A stretch of 60,000 nt of DNA, from contig CM060731.1 of NCBI GenBank assembly GCA_030704615.1, forward strand, positions 38,938,001 to 38,998,000. Reading direction: 5' to 3'. A program made the position numbers and the translations under genes. Every line of letters begins with the position of its first letter. Position 1 is the stretch's first letter. The notes under the pieces were generated by a model, which saw only the letters and a list, made by a program, of their open reading frames with translations, did no database searches and was not told where the DNA came from. Below, one piece after another: positions 34,403 through 45,609 of this stretch. This stretch comes from Takakia lepidozioides. Taxonomy: Eukaryota; Streptophyta; Takakiopsida; Takakiales; Takakiaceae.

Positions 34403-34846
34403 AGGCAATTGACTACTTTTGTGGCAAAAAAAAACAGTTTTTCTCGATGCATACATCAAGTAATCTTTTATCTAGGTGCGACATGAAGACATTGATAGCC
34501 ATATGGGGAAAGTTCCCCTTGGGTAACAGTTTCTGCCTAATCCTACTCAAGCTTTCCTTTACTGAAGAGACTTGGTATAAAGTTGTCAAACCACATCGAC
34601 ATTCTTCCACTGAGGCAAAGGAAATTGCCAAACAACGTACACATCGACACTTCACTTCACCATGACCAGTGGCAAATGGGAGAAACATGTTCCCTAGAAA
34701 CTTAGGCAATTGACTACTTTCCCCTAAGTGAAGTTCTCAAACCACATCGACATTCTTCCACTGAGGCCAAGGATATTGCCAAACAAGGTTAGACACCAAC
34801 ACAGTGACCAGTGGCAAATAGGAGAAACATGTTCCCTAGAAACTTA
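34403..34846 (+). repeat. Imperfect tandem duplication, second copy internally deleted
   Basis: Copy 1 (34403-34703) and copy 2 (34704-34846) both begin AGGCAATTGACTACTTT and end GTTCCCTAGAAACTT. The shared interior includes CCACATCGACATTCTTCCAC and GACCAGTGGCAAAT. Copy 2 lacks about 150 bases. No coding potential was recognised. Confidence 0.85.
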
Positions 34847-35530
34847 AAAATGCTTGTAAACCTCTCAAAGACTCCTTGTAGTGCATCAAGAAAACCATCT
34901 CTTGTAGATGGAGGGCAGAAAAACTGCTGCAAATGTGGTGGATATTAACATACACCACACTGCTATTTGTCACAACTGTGCCAAGATACTCTAGCACCCT
35001 CAATGTAGAAATGAAAAAGTAACGGAACAGGATGTGTTTGCTGAGCTTAAAAAGAACATTGAATAGAACAGAATGTTGCTGCGGGCTTTTTACCCTCTCA
35101 ATGTTACACGTGCCTTGTATCTGAGCACATTAGAAGCTCACGGGTGGTTACTAAACTATCCATTTCGGTTGGACTACTTTCATTTGAAAGCAGAGCAGAG
35201 TATAAGGGCAGAGAAGAGTGACACAGCAACTTCCTCCCCAAAGCGTTGTGAAAACCTGTGTACACTGCTTCTGTGCTCAGATCACGTTTGTAGGAATTTG
35301 TTCCGAGTATGCAGGTCTGAAATGATTAGCCAGGACGGTTTTAGCCAATTGCACATCTCTCACAAAAGTTGTTCGTGCTTTTGCATAGGGAGCGTCACGA
35401 GCTGCACAACCCAAGTATGTCACACACCCATATTAGCTGCTGGAACAATTATCAGGACTGCTGTGACTAGGCTGCTCAAGGAGACATGTGCTGAAAGATC
35501 ATTCGCCTGAGCACTGGGTAGCAAGAGAAT
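34847..35530. other. No gene recognised
   Basis: Intergenic sequence. The 145-codon frame at 35073-35510 has no family resemblance and no supporting context. Confidence 0.35.
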
Positions 35531-35580
35531 GTACTCATGAGATGTTGTTTGCCGTAGCCTTGTGACAAGAGACTAAGCAA
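35531..35580 (-). mobile_element. LINE family B 3' tail fragment
   Basis: Reverse-oriented tail: TGTACTCATGAG, then TGTTTGCCGTAGCCTTGTG, the family-B 3' signature also seen at 37.5, 50.0, 51.6, 52.0 and 53.0 kb. Confidence 0.75.
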
Positions 35581-35889
35581 AGTAGGGAGAAAGATGGAGC
35601 AGCTGGGAGGGGCCAGACCAATTAACCACATATGTCACTAGTTTCCTTATGTGTGCTTTCAATTAGGGGAAAGAATACTGTTCCATCCATTTGCCAAAGT
35701 TCTCCACTGTGACCCCAAAAGCACAACTCCCCTGGTACATTAAATAAGGAAAAAGGTTGCCGGATGATAACGCGATGAGAGAAAGACCTTCCCATAAACA
35801 TGGACCCTAATGACACCAGTACACTGGTTGCATACAAGAAAGCCTCTAGGGTGAGTATGCAAGCAAGGTGAAAGAAAGAGAAGACATAC

Positions 35890-38800
35890 GTAGTCGTTGG
35901 GCTCGTGCAATATTTTTCCTCCTCTTCCAATAGCATATACCACAGATGATTAGCAGGAAAAGTCCCGTTATGGATGCGATGGCAACACCTACTTTAGCAC
36001 CATTTGAGAGGGTGCTGCAAGATTGGAGACCAGGACCACATAATCCAATGTTTCCTGCAAGGCTGCACAAATGGGTGAAGTCAAATCATCTGTAACCCTT
36101 CTACATCTTTGTCCCCATCTTATGTCCACCACTCCAGTTATCCGACCACCAACTTGTGTACACTTTCTTCCCTCACTCTTACCCTCCTCTGTGACTAGGT
36201 TTTAGAAATTTGAGAGATCATGAAATGGATGTATTACAACCTTCAAATCTCAACTTCACAACCAAAAAGTAGTCATATGGACTTTGATACAGTTCAGTTC
36301 AGTCGTGCCCAGAGAATCTCTCCCACACAGTGTTGGAAAATGAGAAGAAATTGGAAAGGTTAGAAAGATATACTTGAGAATGGCACCACGAATTGGGAAA
36401 GCACCCAGGGCAGCAGGCACCTCCCCACTTAACTGATTCTCATTTAGATACCTGCAACATGAGCCATTTGAGTTTAGCCAAAGGCACAAAGACTTGCAGC
36501 TGCCACCCTGGATTTGCATCCAGAGTGCAATATTTCCACCGAGAATCACTTCAGACAAGCTTGGATATCAAAGCAAGTAGAATCCCCCAAAGTAGGAAAC
36601 AACCTAGCCATTTAGTGATGTGTTTATCATGCAAGGAGGAGGAATGAGAGAAAGTGTGCTCACAGCTGTTGGAGGTGAGATAGTTGCCCAAGGCTCGCTG
36701 GGATTGATCCATTGAGAAGGTTACGGGAGAGATCCCTGCATATCCAGCAATTGCCGATGGACAGTCAACCATTTTGAATAATATACAAGGAAAAGAATCA
36801 TCTGGTAGATCAAATCAGTCTCCAGAATCTCTTACAAAGATGGAGGTAATGGGACGTACAGAGTAATGAGAGAAGAGAGGTTGCCGATGGATGGTGGGAT
36901 TGGACCCTGCAACCTGTTGTTGCTTAGATTTCTGCCAGCATTCTCTCAAACAGTAAGTCAATGTAGAAAAGTTCTAGACAGTTGGCAATCAAATGTCTAC
37001 CCCAACTAGATACAAGTTGATAGAAGGCAGTCAAGAAAATGCACTCTCTTTTCTTTGGACACCTCAGCGAGAGAGAGAAAGTAAGAACTTTGAAAACGTC
37101 CACAGAGAGAAGAAATGAAATGAAATGAAATGGTGCTTTATAACGTCCGCGGAAAGCTCATAGAGCTTATGGGACAAAATGGAAGAAAACATGAGAGGAA
37201 ACAAAACCAGAACCCTAGGATAAGAACTAATGTTCTAGAGATTGTCTAAGGGTGAAGGCCTCGTGCAGATAGGCTGCCAAGCATTTTTGATCCTCATAGT
37301 GGAAGACTTCAGTGAGAGATTGGGTTCCACTGAATAAACAGTGGAATCTCCCACGGATCTCGTAGTATAGAGGGCAGTAGAAGAAGTGTTCTTCAGTTTC
37401 AATTTCCTGGCTGCGCCCTATGCAAGCTGGACAAAGGCGGTCCTCCCGTTGCAGGTTTTCCCATCTGCCAGTCTCTATCTCTATTCCCGCTCAAACTGGG
37501 CGCGGGGTCAATGGCCACAAGGCTACGGCAAACAACGTCTTATGAGTACAATCTATCCATAGGTTGTGGGAACCCACCCTGAACCGCCCCAATGCCCTCA
37601 GGAGGGAAGGAGATAAGGATGCTGAAAGGTAATTTGGCCTCAAGATTCTATCATCTCGGAGCACCAAGAATGTCTCTCGATAGAAGTGGAGCTTTGTCGG
37701 GAGATTGGGTAGCTTCCAAGTTCTCTTGACATGTAATTCCATAAGCTCTCTCCTAATGAGTCTGTTGCGGTCATGTCTGGATGTGATGTCCACCTCATCT
37801 GGATTCATTGGTAATAGGGAAGCAGTAGAAAGTCCATTGCCTTGACATAAACTGTCCACTTGAGCATACCATGAGTTCCTGAAACCTGCAGCTTTGAGCC
37901 TCATAGATGTTGCGAGGGCCCTTGCCATGAGCCCCTTGGGTGGAAGGGCCTGTAATCTATGGAGAAAGATTGGAAGCCGGAAGAGGGCCTCGGTTTGCAA
38001 TGGTACACATGCGAACTCTGCACCTAGGATATGAGATGGAGTTGTGCTTCTGGTGCCAAGCATTGCTTGGAGAAAAGATGACTGCAATGGTTCCAGATTC
38101 TTTTCCCACCAGGAGACAGGGACACCAGGTGTCCAGAACTCACAACCATAGATGGTAGCAGGGCTGACAACAGGCCCTATGACAGAGAGTATGTACTCAT
38201 GAGGATATTTTCCATAGACTTGTGGCCATAGACTCCACGCCCAGTTTGGGCGGAACAGACACTACCTTAGTGAGGGGCTTATTCCAGTAGTGGACTTGCA
38301 TGGTATAAACAATTGGTTCAGGCTTTCCAGATTTCCTCTAGAAAGCCCTTCACACAAGCATCAATCTGCTGTGTGTGAGCTGCCCAGCAATTAGACGACA
38401 ACAGGACCAGGGCTTGAGGCTCAGCCTCGAGATTTTCGAAGTTGCAGGGACTGTGTTCTTCATGGTCCTGAAGAGGGTTGCTCTGCGATGAGTTACCCTG
38501 GACATTGTATCGACATTGTCTTCAGCCCGCCCACACATCTCCCTTTCCTCTCTGTTTATTGTTGAAAGGTAGACTCCCTGCCCTGAAATTTCATTCTAGT
38601 GCCAAGGGTAGGTAGCCCCTCAGATCATCCTTAAGGTCCTCACCCATGTCACAAACTGGAAACAAGTTCAGGGAAGTTTTATGCCTAACTTCGTCTTGTT
38701 TAGACATTCTTCGAGCTTTGGACATGGCCTTAGACACTTCAGCCTCCAAGTCAGCTTCATCTAGCAGGGTGAGCTCTTCCTGCCTGATATTCAGGTACTT

Positions 38801-41800
38801 GAAAATCTCCTCTAACTTTTTTCCGCCCCGACTTAGCCTCTTTAGCAGCGGTCTTGCTTCCAAGAACTAGAGTCGATCGTCTTAGGGTATTGAGTTTTCC
38901 CATGCGGTTCAACTGGCCCTACCATCTGACCTCGAACTCATCACGTCAAGAGCTCAAAGGTTGTAAGCGAACTCCCCTAAACAGCCAAATTAGCTGTTCA
39001 GGAGCATGCTGACATGCTCTCTTTGAGCACTGAAAGCTGAATGGATTCTGAAGTTTTAGCATGGTTGGAGTTGCCCTCCCACATGACAGATGCGTACTCC
39101 AACGTAGGCCCAATAGCATTGCAAAGCATGATCCTTTTACCGTCAATATTAGGAGATCTGCGTGAGAGAGAGAGAGAGGACATACAATGATTGAAGATTT
39201 GACAAGGATGAAATGTCAGCACTGAGATAGCCCTGCAGTCCTTGGTAGTCAAGATCCCTAGCACCATCCGTACAGTATTTGGGGTCTCAGTTGGCTGAAA
39301 TGAAATTATCTGGCATGCTCACACTCCCTTCACCAGAATCAAGCAGGCGTACACGAAGAAATTACGAGTTCTGATGACTAGTTCATTGATTATAACAAAT
39401 CACAGCACTGTGATAGGAGTGGAGATGGCAGTCACATTAGCAACTGTCTCCAGGATTGACATACTGGTTCAAGATCAAGGGATGCCCATGCACAAAAATA
39501 GACTAAGCCTCAAAGAAGTGCAGACAGGTTATAAACAATGAAAGCTACGAGAACAATGGGTGATGAGGAGTACAAGCCATCGATGAACCAGGCTCCATTT
39601 GTGGGGTCGAAACCGCAGTTTACACCATACCAAGGGTGTTCTTGGGGAACACAGGGATCTCCATTCCATCCGAGGCGTGGTGGTAAGTTTAATGACAGTT
39701 TCAATTTCTGTAAAGACCATACTGCCACCCCACCCAGTTACACCCATCAATGTCTCTCGAGATATATGACTAAGCAGGCACTTGTCTGTTTCTCTCGCAC
39801 TTCAAAGTATAGGGATAGCCTCAAAGACGAACAGGGGCCCTTAAAGCCTACTGTGTATAGTCCTCAAGAACTGCCAGTGACGTAAGATTGGAACTTGGAG
39901 TGCCAAAGCTTCTTTGTAGAAGAGACGAGTACTACATATGCTAGCAGTCATACCCACTGGCCACAATGAAAAGACACCTAAAACACCAGTCACTTGGAGG
40001 CCAGGCCATACCAAAGGGCAGACCTAGAAGTCAGTTGAAGAAAGTAAGGCCAGAGTTAGTAAGAAGAAAGACGGTCACTGCACTCTCGGTTTGAGAAGCT
40101 CAAGACAATGCCAAAAGCTGTAGTTTTTCTGGGGTGAAATTGTGCATCAAAGTGATCTAACAGTTGAGGTTATTCTTGAGAAATGTGGAAGGCCAGAATC
40201 AACTTCATCTTTACAGGTTAAATCTCACTACTTCAGAATTTCCACAATTATGGTAGTGCCATTGTGCTCTCCTCCCCTGAACTTCCCCCTCTGCTATCCC
40301 TTCCGGTCTCCTAAACTGGGCTTGGGCTATGGCTGCAAGGTTAGCACAAGGGAACTCTAATGAGTACATCACATTACCCATCACCATGCGACCACAGGAA
40401 GGAGAGAACTCTTACTGTTTGAATCCGATGTAGAGAACTCTGTCGGGATGACTTGGTATACCTCAAATGCATTGACGGCAATCGATCCTCGCACTGGGTT
40501 GAAAGTAAGAGTCAATGTTCTACTCTCCACCAACACAGTCTGGTTAAGTATCAATGCACTGAAATTGCCACCTGCAAGTTGTATGATATCTACCTTTGGA
40601 AAAATGGGTTGGCCGTTGGCCAATACATCAAAAATTCTTTCTCCTACCCCTGTCACTGTAGATGAAATCTCTGCCAAGTGCAGCCAGATGGAGTAGTTGT
40701 GATTGGCTTCAACGGGTACAGTGTAGGAAAGGCTTCGGCTGGAATCTGTTGTGGTTGCTGACTGGTAAATAGCTTGAGGGTAAACATTAGGAGGTACCGA
40801 GTAGTTGGTTATATTCTCTGTTGTCTGTATGACGCTCATAACAGAGCCAGGGATAAAGAGAGTGCTGTCTGTTGACCAGTACCGATCACCACCCCATGTG
40901 TCTGCATGAAAGTCGGATCCATAGCCTGAACTTGGCGCTCCAGCACTCACCCTCTTCACTGTTCTAAATATTACATTGAGGCTTGCGTTAGGACCCCTGT
41001 CATACGCATCATCATACACTTGAAGTATCTCAAAAGAGACAATGGTTGGGTTTCCATGGCCAGAGCTGTGGAAGCATGCAGTTGCAGCACCATCAGTGAC
41101 AAAGAGTAAGGAATCCGCATACTGATTGTCTATACTTGTACTCCACCCCTGGTCGAATCTGTACACCAGTGTTCCCTCCAACGAGACTTCAAACTGGGGC
41201 TCTCGGCCTGCGTTATCCTCGTCCCCATAAGCAAAGAAAAACCTGTGCAGTCCACTATTAGAGTGGATAAATATGTACAACTGAAGAGGGCCCAGTTTCA
41301 TGGATACTGCTAGCCTAAGAGATTAGCCACAATCTCCCCCTATTTCTACACATCCAGGGGAAAGAGGGGTTGAACTACCTTTGTTAAGGCCTACCCACTT
41401 CCGCAAATTCGTTAGATTATGTAGACACTCATGCACAACAAAAGGTCTGGAGTCTGGACCACTCCAATAAACACCTTGACACCTCCAATAGTACTCAATG
41501 ACAATTTTCCACATGTGCCCTTTATACCAGTGTCACATGTTATCAGTAACGATCTTTGCGAGTAAATGCATGTAAGGAGAAGGCAAGCAAGAAAGGAAAC
41601 CTAAACAAATAATGTCCATTTGGAACAGTGATGTTGTAGCAGTTCTCGGGTCCATCCGACAGCTGAAAGTAGCGTGAAGTGGTGAGCTGTGGAGCTATTC
41701 TATCTTGGACTGTTATGTTGGCAGAACTGCCACCTGTGTAGCCAAAGTCTGCAGACCAAAGATATCCATTGGCTGGGGCGTATGACTCTTTAGTTGCCCC

Positions 41801-42786
41801 ACAGGCGACGCGCACAACATAGGGCCCTGCACAGAAGAAAAGAGTGGTTACACCATCATTAGAATTGCCATCCGGATCATCATAGCAATATCAAGGACTC
41901 TACTACCGATCCTAAATATATCCCCAGGGATTGTTTGACTGTTGGAGTACTGAAAAGTGGCGAGAAGGAACTTGGAGAGGATATTTTGCGTTGCTGTTGT
42001 TTAGTTTTAGTCTACGTCCACTAGCTGGTTCTCAGCTCATGTCTCCACCTCTTTTCGAGTTGATCTTGCCTTGAGTTTGCGTCTCTTTCTGTATGACTTT
42101 TTGCCGATTCCCCTCGCTCCGCAATACCTCTCCCCACCTCCCCGTAGCTTAGCTGGCTGGGAGATCCTCCGGCAAACCTGTTCAACCCTTAACTTCGCCT
42201 GCCTCGGTGCCCCTATCTCTACTTCCCCACTCACCAATTCTTTCAAGGGCCTTTTCTGGTGAAGGTCAACTTTTCGGTCAACTATTTGGACCTGAGTTCC
42301 TTGCAATCTCACCGACAATTCCCGACCTGTTTTATGGCTGTCTGCCCGCTGGCAGTACTCCAGCCAGAAGTGTATACACCATTTCGAAATGAATGATCTA
42401 CAATATGTCACATTCAGAAGGAAGCCCGGGTATATTGGTACACTTAGTTCGCCAACCACCATAAACCCCTCAAGTCATGCCTCCTTGGACCGACCTTTCA
42501 CGATCGCTGTTGGTATGAGCGAAGCTGCCTTGACAGGAGTTCCTCTTCGTAAGTACGAGCGAATATGAATTGTGGCACATCACCCAGAAAGCTTCTGAAA
42601 CGCCAGAACTTCGTATATAGTTCTTGTCTGTCTCCTCCCCTCCATAGCCCAGAAAACAAAGATTGCATAGCACAAAAACAAAGTTTGGGTCAACAGCATA
42701 CCTCCAGAAGCTTGACCAGCAGCCAATGGAAGCTGAATGGCGCAGAAGACCGCGATTATGACAATGCCGAGTTCCAGTAGATCCAT
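35890..42786 (-). CDS. RLP4-like malectin/LRR membrane protein, at least eight exons
   Basis: Predicted exons: 42786-42702 (signal peptide, LAAGQA cleavage region), 41826-41601, 41242-40416, 39721-39574, 36931-36860, 36735-36664, 36451-36374 and 36062-35890; every junction keeps phase. Exons 2-3 encode a malectin-like domain (CGATKESYAPANGYLWSADF; FFFAYGDEDNAG; FNPVRGSIAVNAFEVYQV). Exon 4 carries LGWNGDPCVPQEHPWYGVNC and FIDGL, the pre-LRR box. Exons 5 and 6 are 72-bp LRR exons (NLSNNRLQGPIPPSIGNLSS; DLSRNLLNGSIPASLGQLSH) and exon 7 the last LRR. Exon 8 gives the AGNIGLCG cap, a transmembrane helix (VGVAIASITGLFLLIICGI) and a basic stop, CYWKRRKN. There is no kinase, as in Arabidopsis RLP4, a cell-surface protein tied to cell-wall recognition. 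The first LRR exon expected after exon 4 and the short final exon were not found. LINE copies fill the intron after exon 4. Confidence 0.85.
37113..38180 (-). mobile_element. LINE family A, 5'-truncated copy inside the RLP4-like gene
   Basis: The 3' end lies at the GAAATGAAATGAAATG run (37113-37133 on the plus strand). Upstream on the minus strand is the ORF2 C-terminus: a zinc-binding region CPACIGRSQEIETEEHFFYC, then LYYEIRGRF and HYEDQKCLAAYLHEAF. Before that come LQSSFLQAMLGT, PLQTEALFRLPIFLHRLQ and RRELMELHVKRTWKLP, typical of the region after reverse transcriptase. The polymerase core is missing. A 70-bp LINE-B tail (37487-37555) interrupts it. It sits in the intron between exons 4 and 5 of the host gene, same strand. 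Confidence 0.85.
37487..37555 (+). mobile_element. LINE family B tail nested in LINE A
   Basis: CGCTCAAACTGGGCGCGGGG through GGCTACGGCAAAC to TATGAGTACAATCT matches the tails at 50.0 and 51.6 kb almost exactly. It breaks the LINE-A ORF2, so it inserted later. Confidence 0.8.
38188..39275 (-). mobile_element. LINE family B, 5'-truncated copy inside the RLP4-like gene
   Basis: Minus-strand ORF2 C-terminal region in pieces. TLEYASVMWEGNSNHAKT (about 39120) matches the usual ORF2 box before a conserved LExIQ helix. Then come KKLEEIFKYLNIRQEELTLL, DEVRHKTSLNLFPVCDMG and LKDDLRG. A CxxC-type finger beginning MCGRAEDN and a tail ending TGTACTCAT (plus-strand view, 38188) follow. The frame is broken between pieces. 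The same protein blocks recur at 50.2-52.0 and 53.0-53.5 kb. Confidence 0.8.
40306..40366 (+). mobile_element. Diverged LINE family B tail
   Basis: AAACTGGGCTTGGGCTATGG through AAGGTTAGCACAAG to AATGAGTACATC is a diverged copy of the family-B tail, about 50 bases from the splice donor of exon 3 of the RLP4-like gene. Confidence 0.6.
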
Positions 42787-45609
42787 CTCCTCACCAGATT
42801 TGAAGATCTCTGTGACGTGATACAACTAGGGTGGAGTTCTCGGTACCTAGTTTGCTACAATACTAATTTACCTCCCTTCAAAGCGTCAGCCTAAAGAATT
42901 CTGAGGCAGACAGCGCGGGCGGGGAGCTTATTGCAAGCAACACACTTACACACAAACCCATCTCTCATAAGTCTTCGTCTACACAGAAGCCAGGCCGAAC
43001 CGGCAAACTGGCAAGAATGCCCTGCGACCCCGTCCCTTGAGTCATTAGAAATTCAAACAGAGTGTGAACTGAAATGGCTTCATTGCCTCCGCACACACAA
43101 GGCTGCGATAACTTACTGCCTTTCCTCTGTCAGGCAGCACCTCCTTTTCTCCAAAACCAAACCAAAACCAAACTAGTAGCTGTCTCCGACCTCACGCCAT
43201 CCGTGTCACTTTAGAAAAGTCGATGGAAGTCCCAAATTACCAGCAACTGACAGTGCTGCTCCTGCTGCTTCACCTCACAGCACCTCGATCTCAAAAATCA
43301 CAGATGCAGCACAAATGCCAGATCCACTCCACAAACCGCTTAGCTGATGTACGATCCTACACACGACGGTCTCCGAAAGAGACTTCCTCAATGCTGGTAG
43401 ATACACCCCCAATTTCCCTTCCAGCACGATGTTAGCTTCTACTTGACTCCACAGAGCTCACAACCCTTCTCCGACCTCCACAAACCTCAACAATCCTCGG
43501 CACCAGAGAGCAGCGAGCAGCCTCGCAGGCACCAAATCCTCGAGACACAAAAGGTGGCTGACGACGGAATGCGGCGAGCGGCAAGCGGCCAGTTTCCGTC
43601 GGGAATCCAGCGCACGCACAGCCGCACTCCCCCGGGCCTTTATGACCGCGCCGATCGCCGGGTGGCCCCCACCCGCCCCACCGGCCCCCACCCGCCACGC
43701 CGGGCCTCGGGCAGCTCCGGGGTGAAAATAACGCGGGACATGGGGCTCCGTGTAGAACATGGGGAGGGACATGCGCCACGGTATCCTATGCCAATACATT
43801 CGTTTTTCATACCCGGTTCTTCGGTGGGTGACCCGCTGCGGTTGGCAGCTTGTTGCCCTACCTAACAATAAGGGTGCTCCCTCTCATTCAATGATCCAAG
43901 TTGAGTGGAATGATCAACTTGGAATAAAGCCATAGTGTCAAGTATCCATATCTATAGTGTCAAGTGTCAAGTAATAGTGTTTAATTGCGTCGGATTGGAC
44001 GTTCGAATGGTATGGTTTAAAAACTGCTCTGTATGCGAACAAGGTCATTGGGCATCCCATACCCAAGCAATAGTTCTGAATGTATTTTGTGACCGCATGC
44101 AAATGCATTCACACCATAGCACCTTTGCACCATTGCACCATAGAAGGAGAGAACATTCTACTGTCACTGACAGGCACATGCAGTTCTCCCTAATAGAATG
44201 GATGATGATACAGTCCTAGTGTTACTCTAAACTAAACTCGGTCACACAAATAAATTCTTCTCTTTGGACTGCATCAAAAATGTTGGGCTGGAACTGTTGG
44301 GGTTGACTATAAACTATAAAGTTTAAACCCGCCGTCCAATGATTTGACTCAGCTGGTAGTGGGTTATGACTTATGACCCTGAACCCATGAAAAGAGGGGG
44401 TTAGGTGAAGGCCATGAATAGCTCCTTTAAGTTCAAATGCCCTGTATGAGTAAACTGAGATATGCTTTCAGATTCATCAACTCTTGCAGCTTTTTAAAGG
44501 CAGGTAAGTTTGGAACTTACAGTAAGTTAGCACTGCAATAGCTACAGTCCATCCTCAACTCCCAGGTTGTGGCACTAGTAGCCGCTCTGCAGTGCAAGCC
44601 AGCCTGTAAAGAATTCAAAAAATGCGACATTGTAGCAGGCTCCTTGTTGTACAGAGGTTTAAGCTGTATTTACACTTACTGTCAACATTGTTGCAGAGGA
44701 ATGTGAGATGTAGGTGTGGGGCTTTAGGATTTGGTGGAAGTCAGAAACTTTCTTCCTCAAAACCAGCTTCCGTATGTGCTGCTGAGTGATTGACTGTGGG
44801 AGCATGCCAAGTTTAGCGCAAGAGTACCCACAAAAGTAGCTGCTCCTCATCTCTCCGGTCTCCTCTCCACATGCCACTCCTGCCTAAAGCAGGCCACCAC
44901 AAGAGGAACAACATTCTCAGTGTGAAGCGTTTGCACGTGTGTGTGTTAGCTACCCCACCTCCTCCTCACACCCACAAGCAGTGTCTGGCATTGATTCTCA
45001 CTCCATAAAAAAGCACCCGCATGACACTGACGTCCTTGAGTGATGTGTGTTCGTTGTGGGCACGCTATAAGGACGAGGTGCTCTCTAGTTCAACATATAT
45101 TTCCCCTCTGTACACCGTCAAACAAACTGGGCTGCTGCTCTGGCAACGATGCCCTGCAGCTTCCTTTGAAGCACTTACTTGGAGTACTCACCACCAAGCC
45201 TTTCAATAATCTTCCAAAGCCTTTGAATCTTAGAATTCGTAGAAAAACCAAGTCCCCAAACATTTGGAACAAGGTTCTTGTCTTTCAAAACAAAGTCAGG
45301 CTCTTGGTGATACAAGAAGCCCCATTTTATTTTGGTGGGCTTCCCAACCACCCTTGCTGTCAGAATGGGTATTTGTTTCCCTCTCCATAACTTCTCTTTT
45401 CTGTTCTTTCCTTCCCCTCAGAAGAGACTAGAGAGGGGGGGAGTTCAGACTTCAGACGTAGTTATAATTCCCTTGTTCTACATTCTCGCTTGAGGTTACA
45501 AGGTATTTCTTCCGGGGGAAAGAAGCCACGTTGAAGTCTCCCATCAAACCCCTTCCCTTTTAGGTTTTGGGGTCCTGACCTGCTATCATCCGACCAAACC
45601 AGCTTTCTG
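42787..45609. other. Intergenic: RLP4-like upstream region and mTERF 3' flank
   Basis: No gene recognised. A GC-rich block (about 43560-43740) with dense CG dinucleotides lies 0.8-1.0 kb upstream of the RLP4-like start and may be promoter-associated. An ACCAAA repeat lies near 43165. The rest, to the mTERF stop, shows only short frames. Confidence 0.4.

Noticed and set aside
35622-35889. Final exon of the RLP4-like gene
   Set aside because: A short cytoplasmic exon is expected here, but no frame matches the family with a good acceptor, so the gene was ended at the last supported base.
43432-43868. Overlapping long open frames on both strands
   Set aside because: They coincide with the GC-rich block, where stop codons are rare by composition. 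Neither translation looks like a protein.
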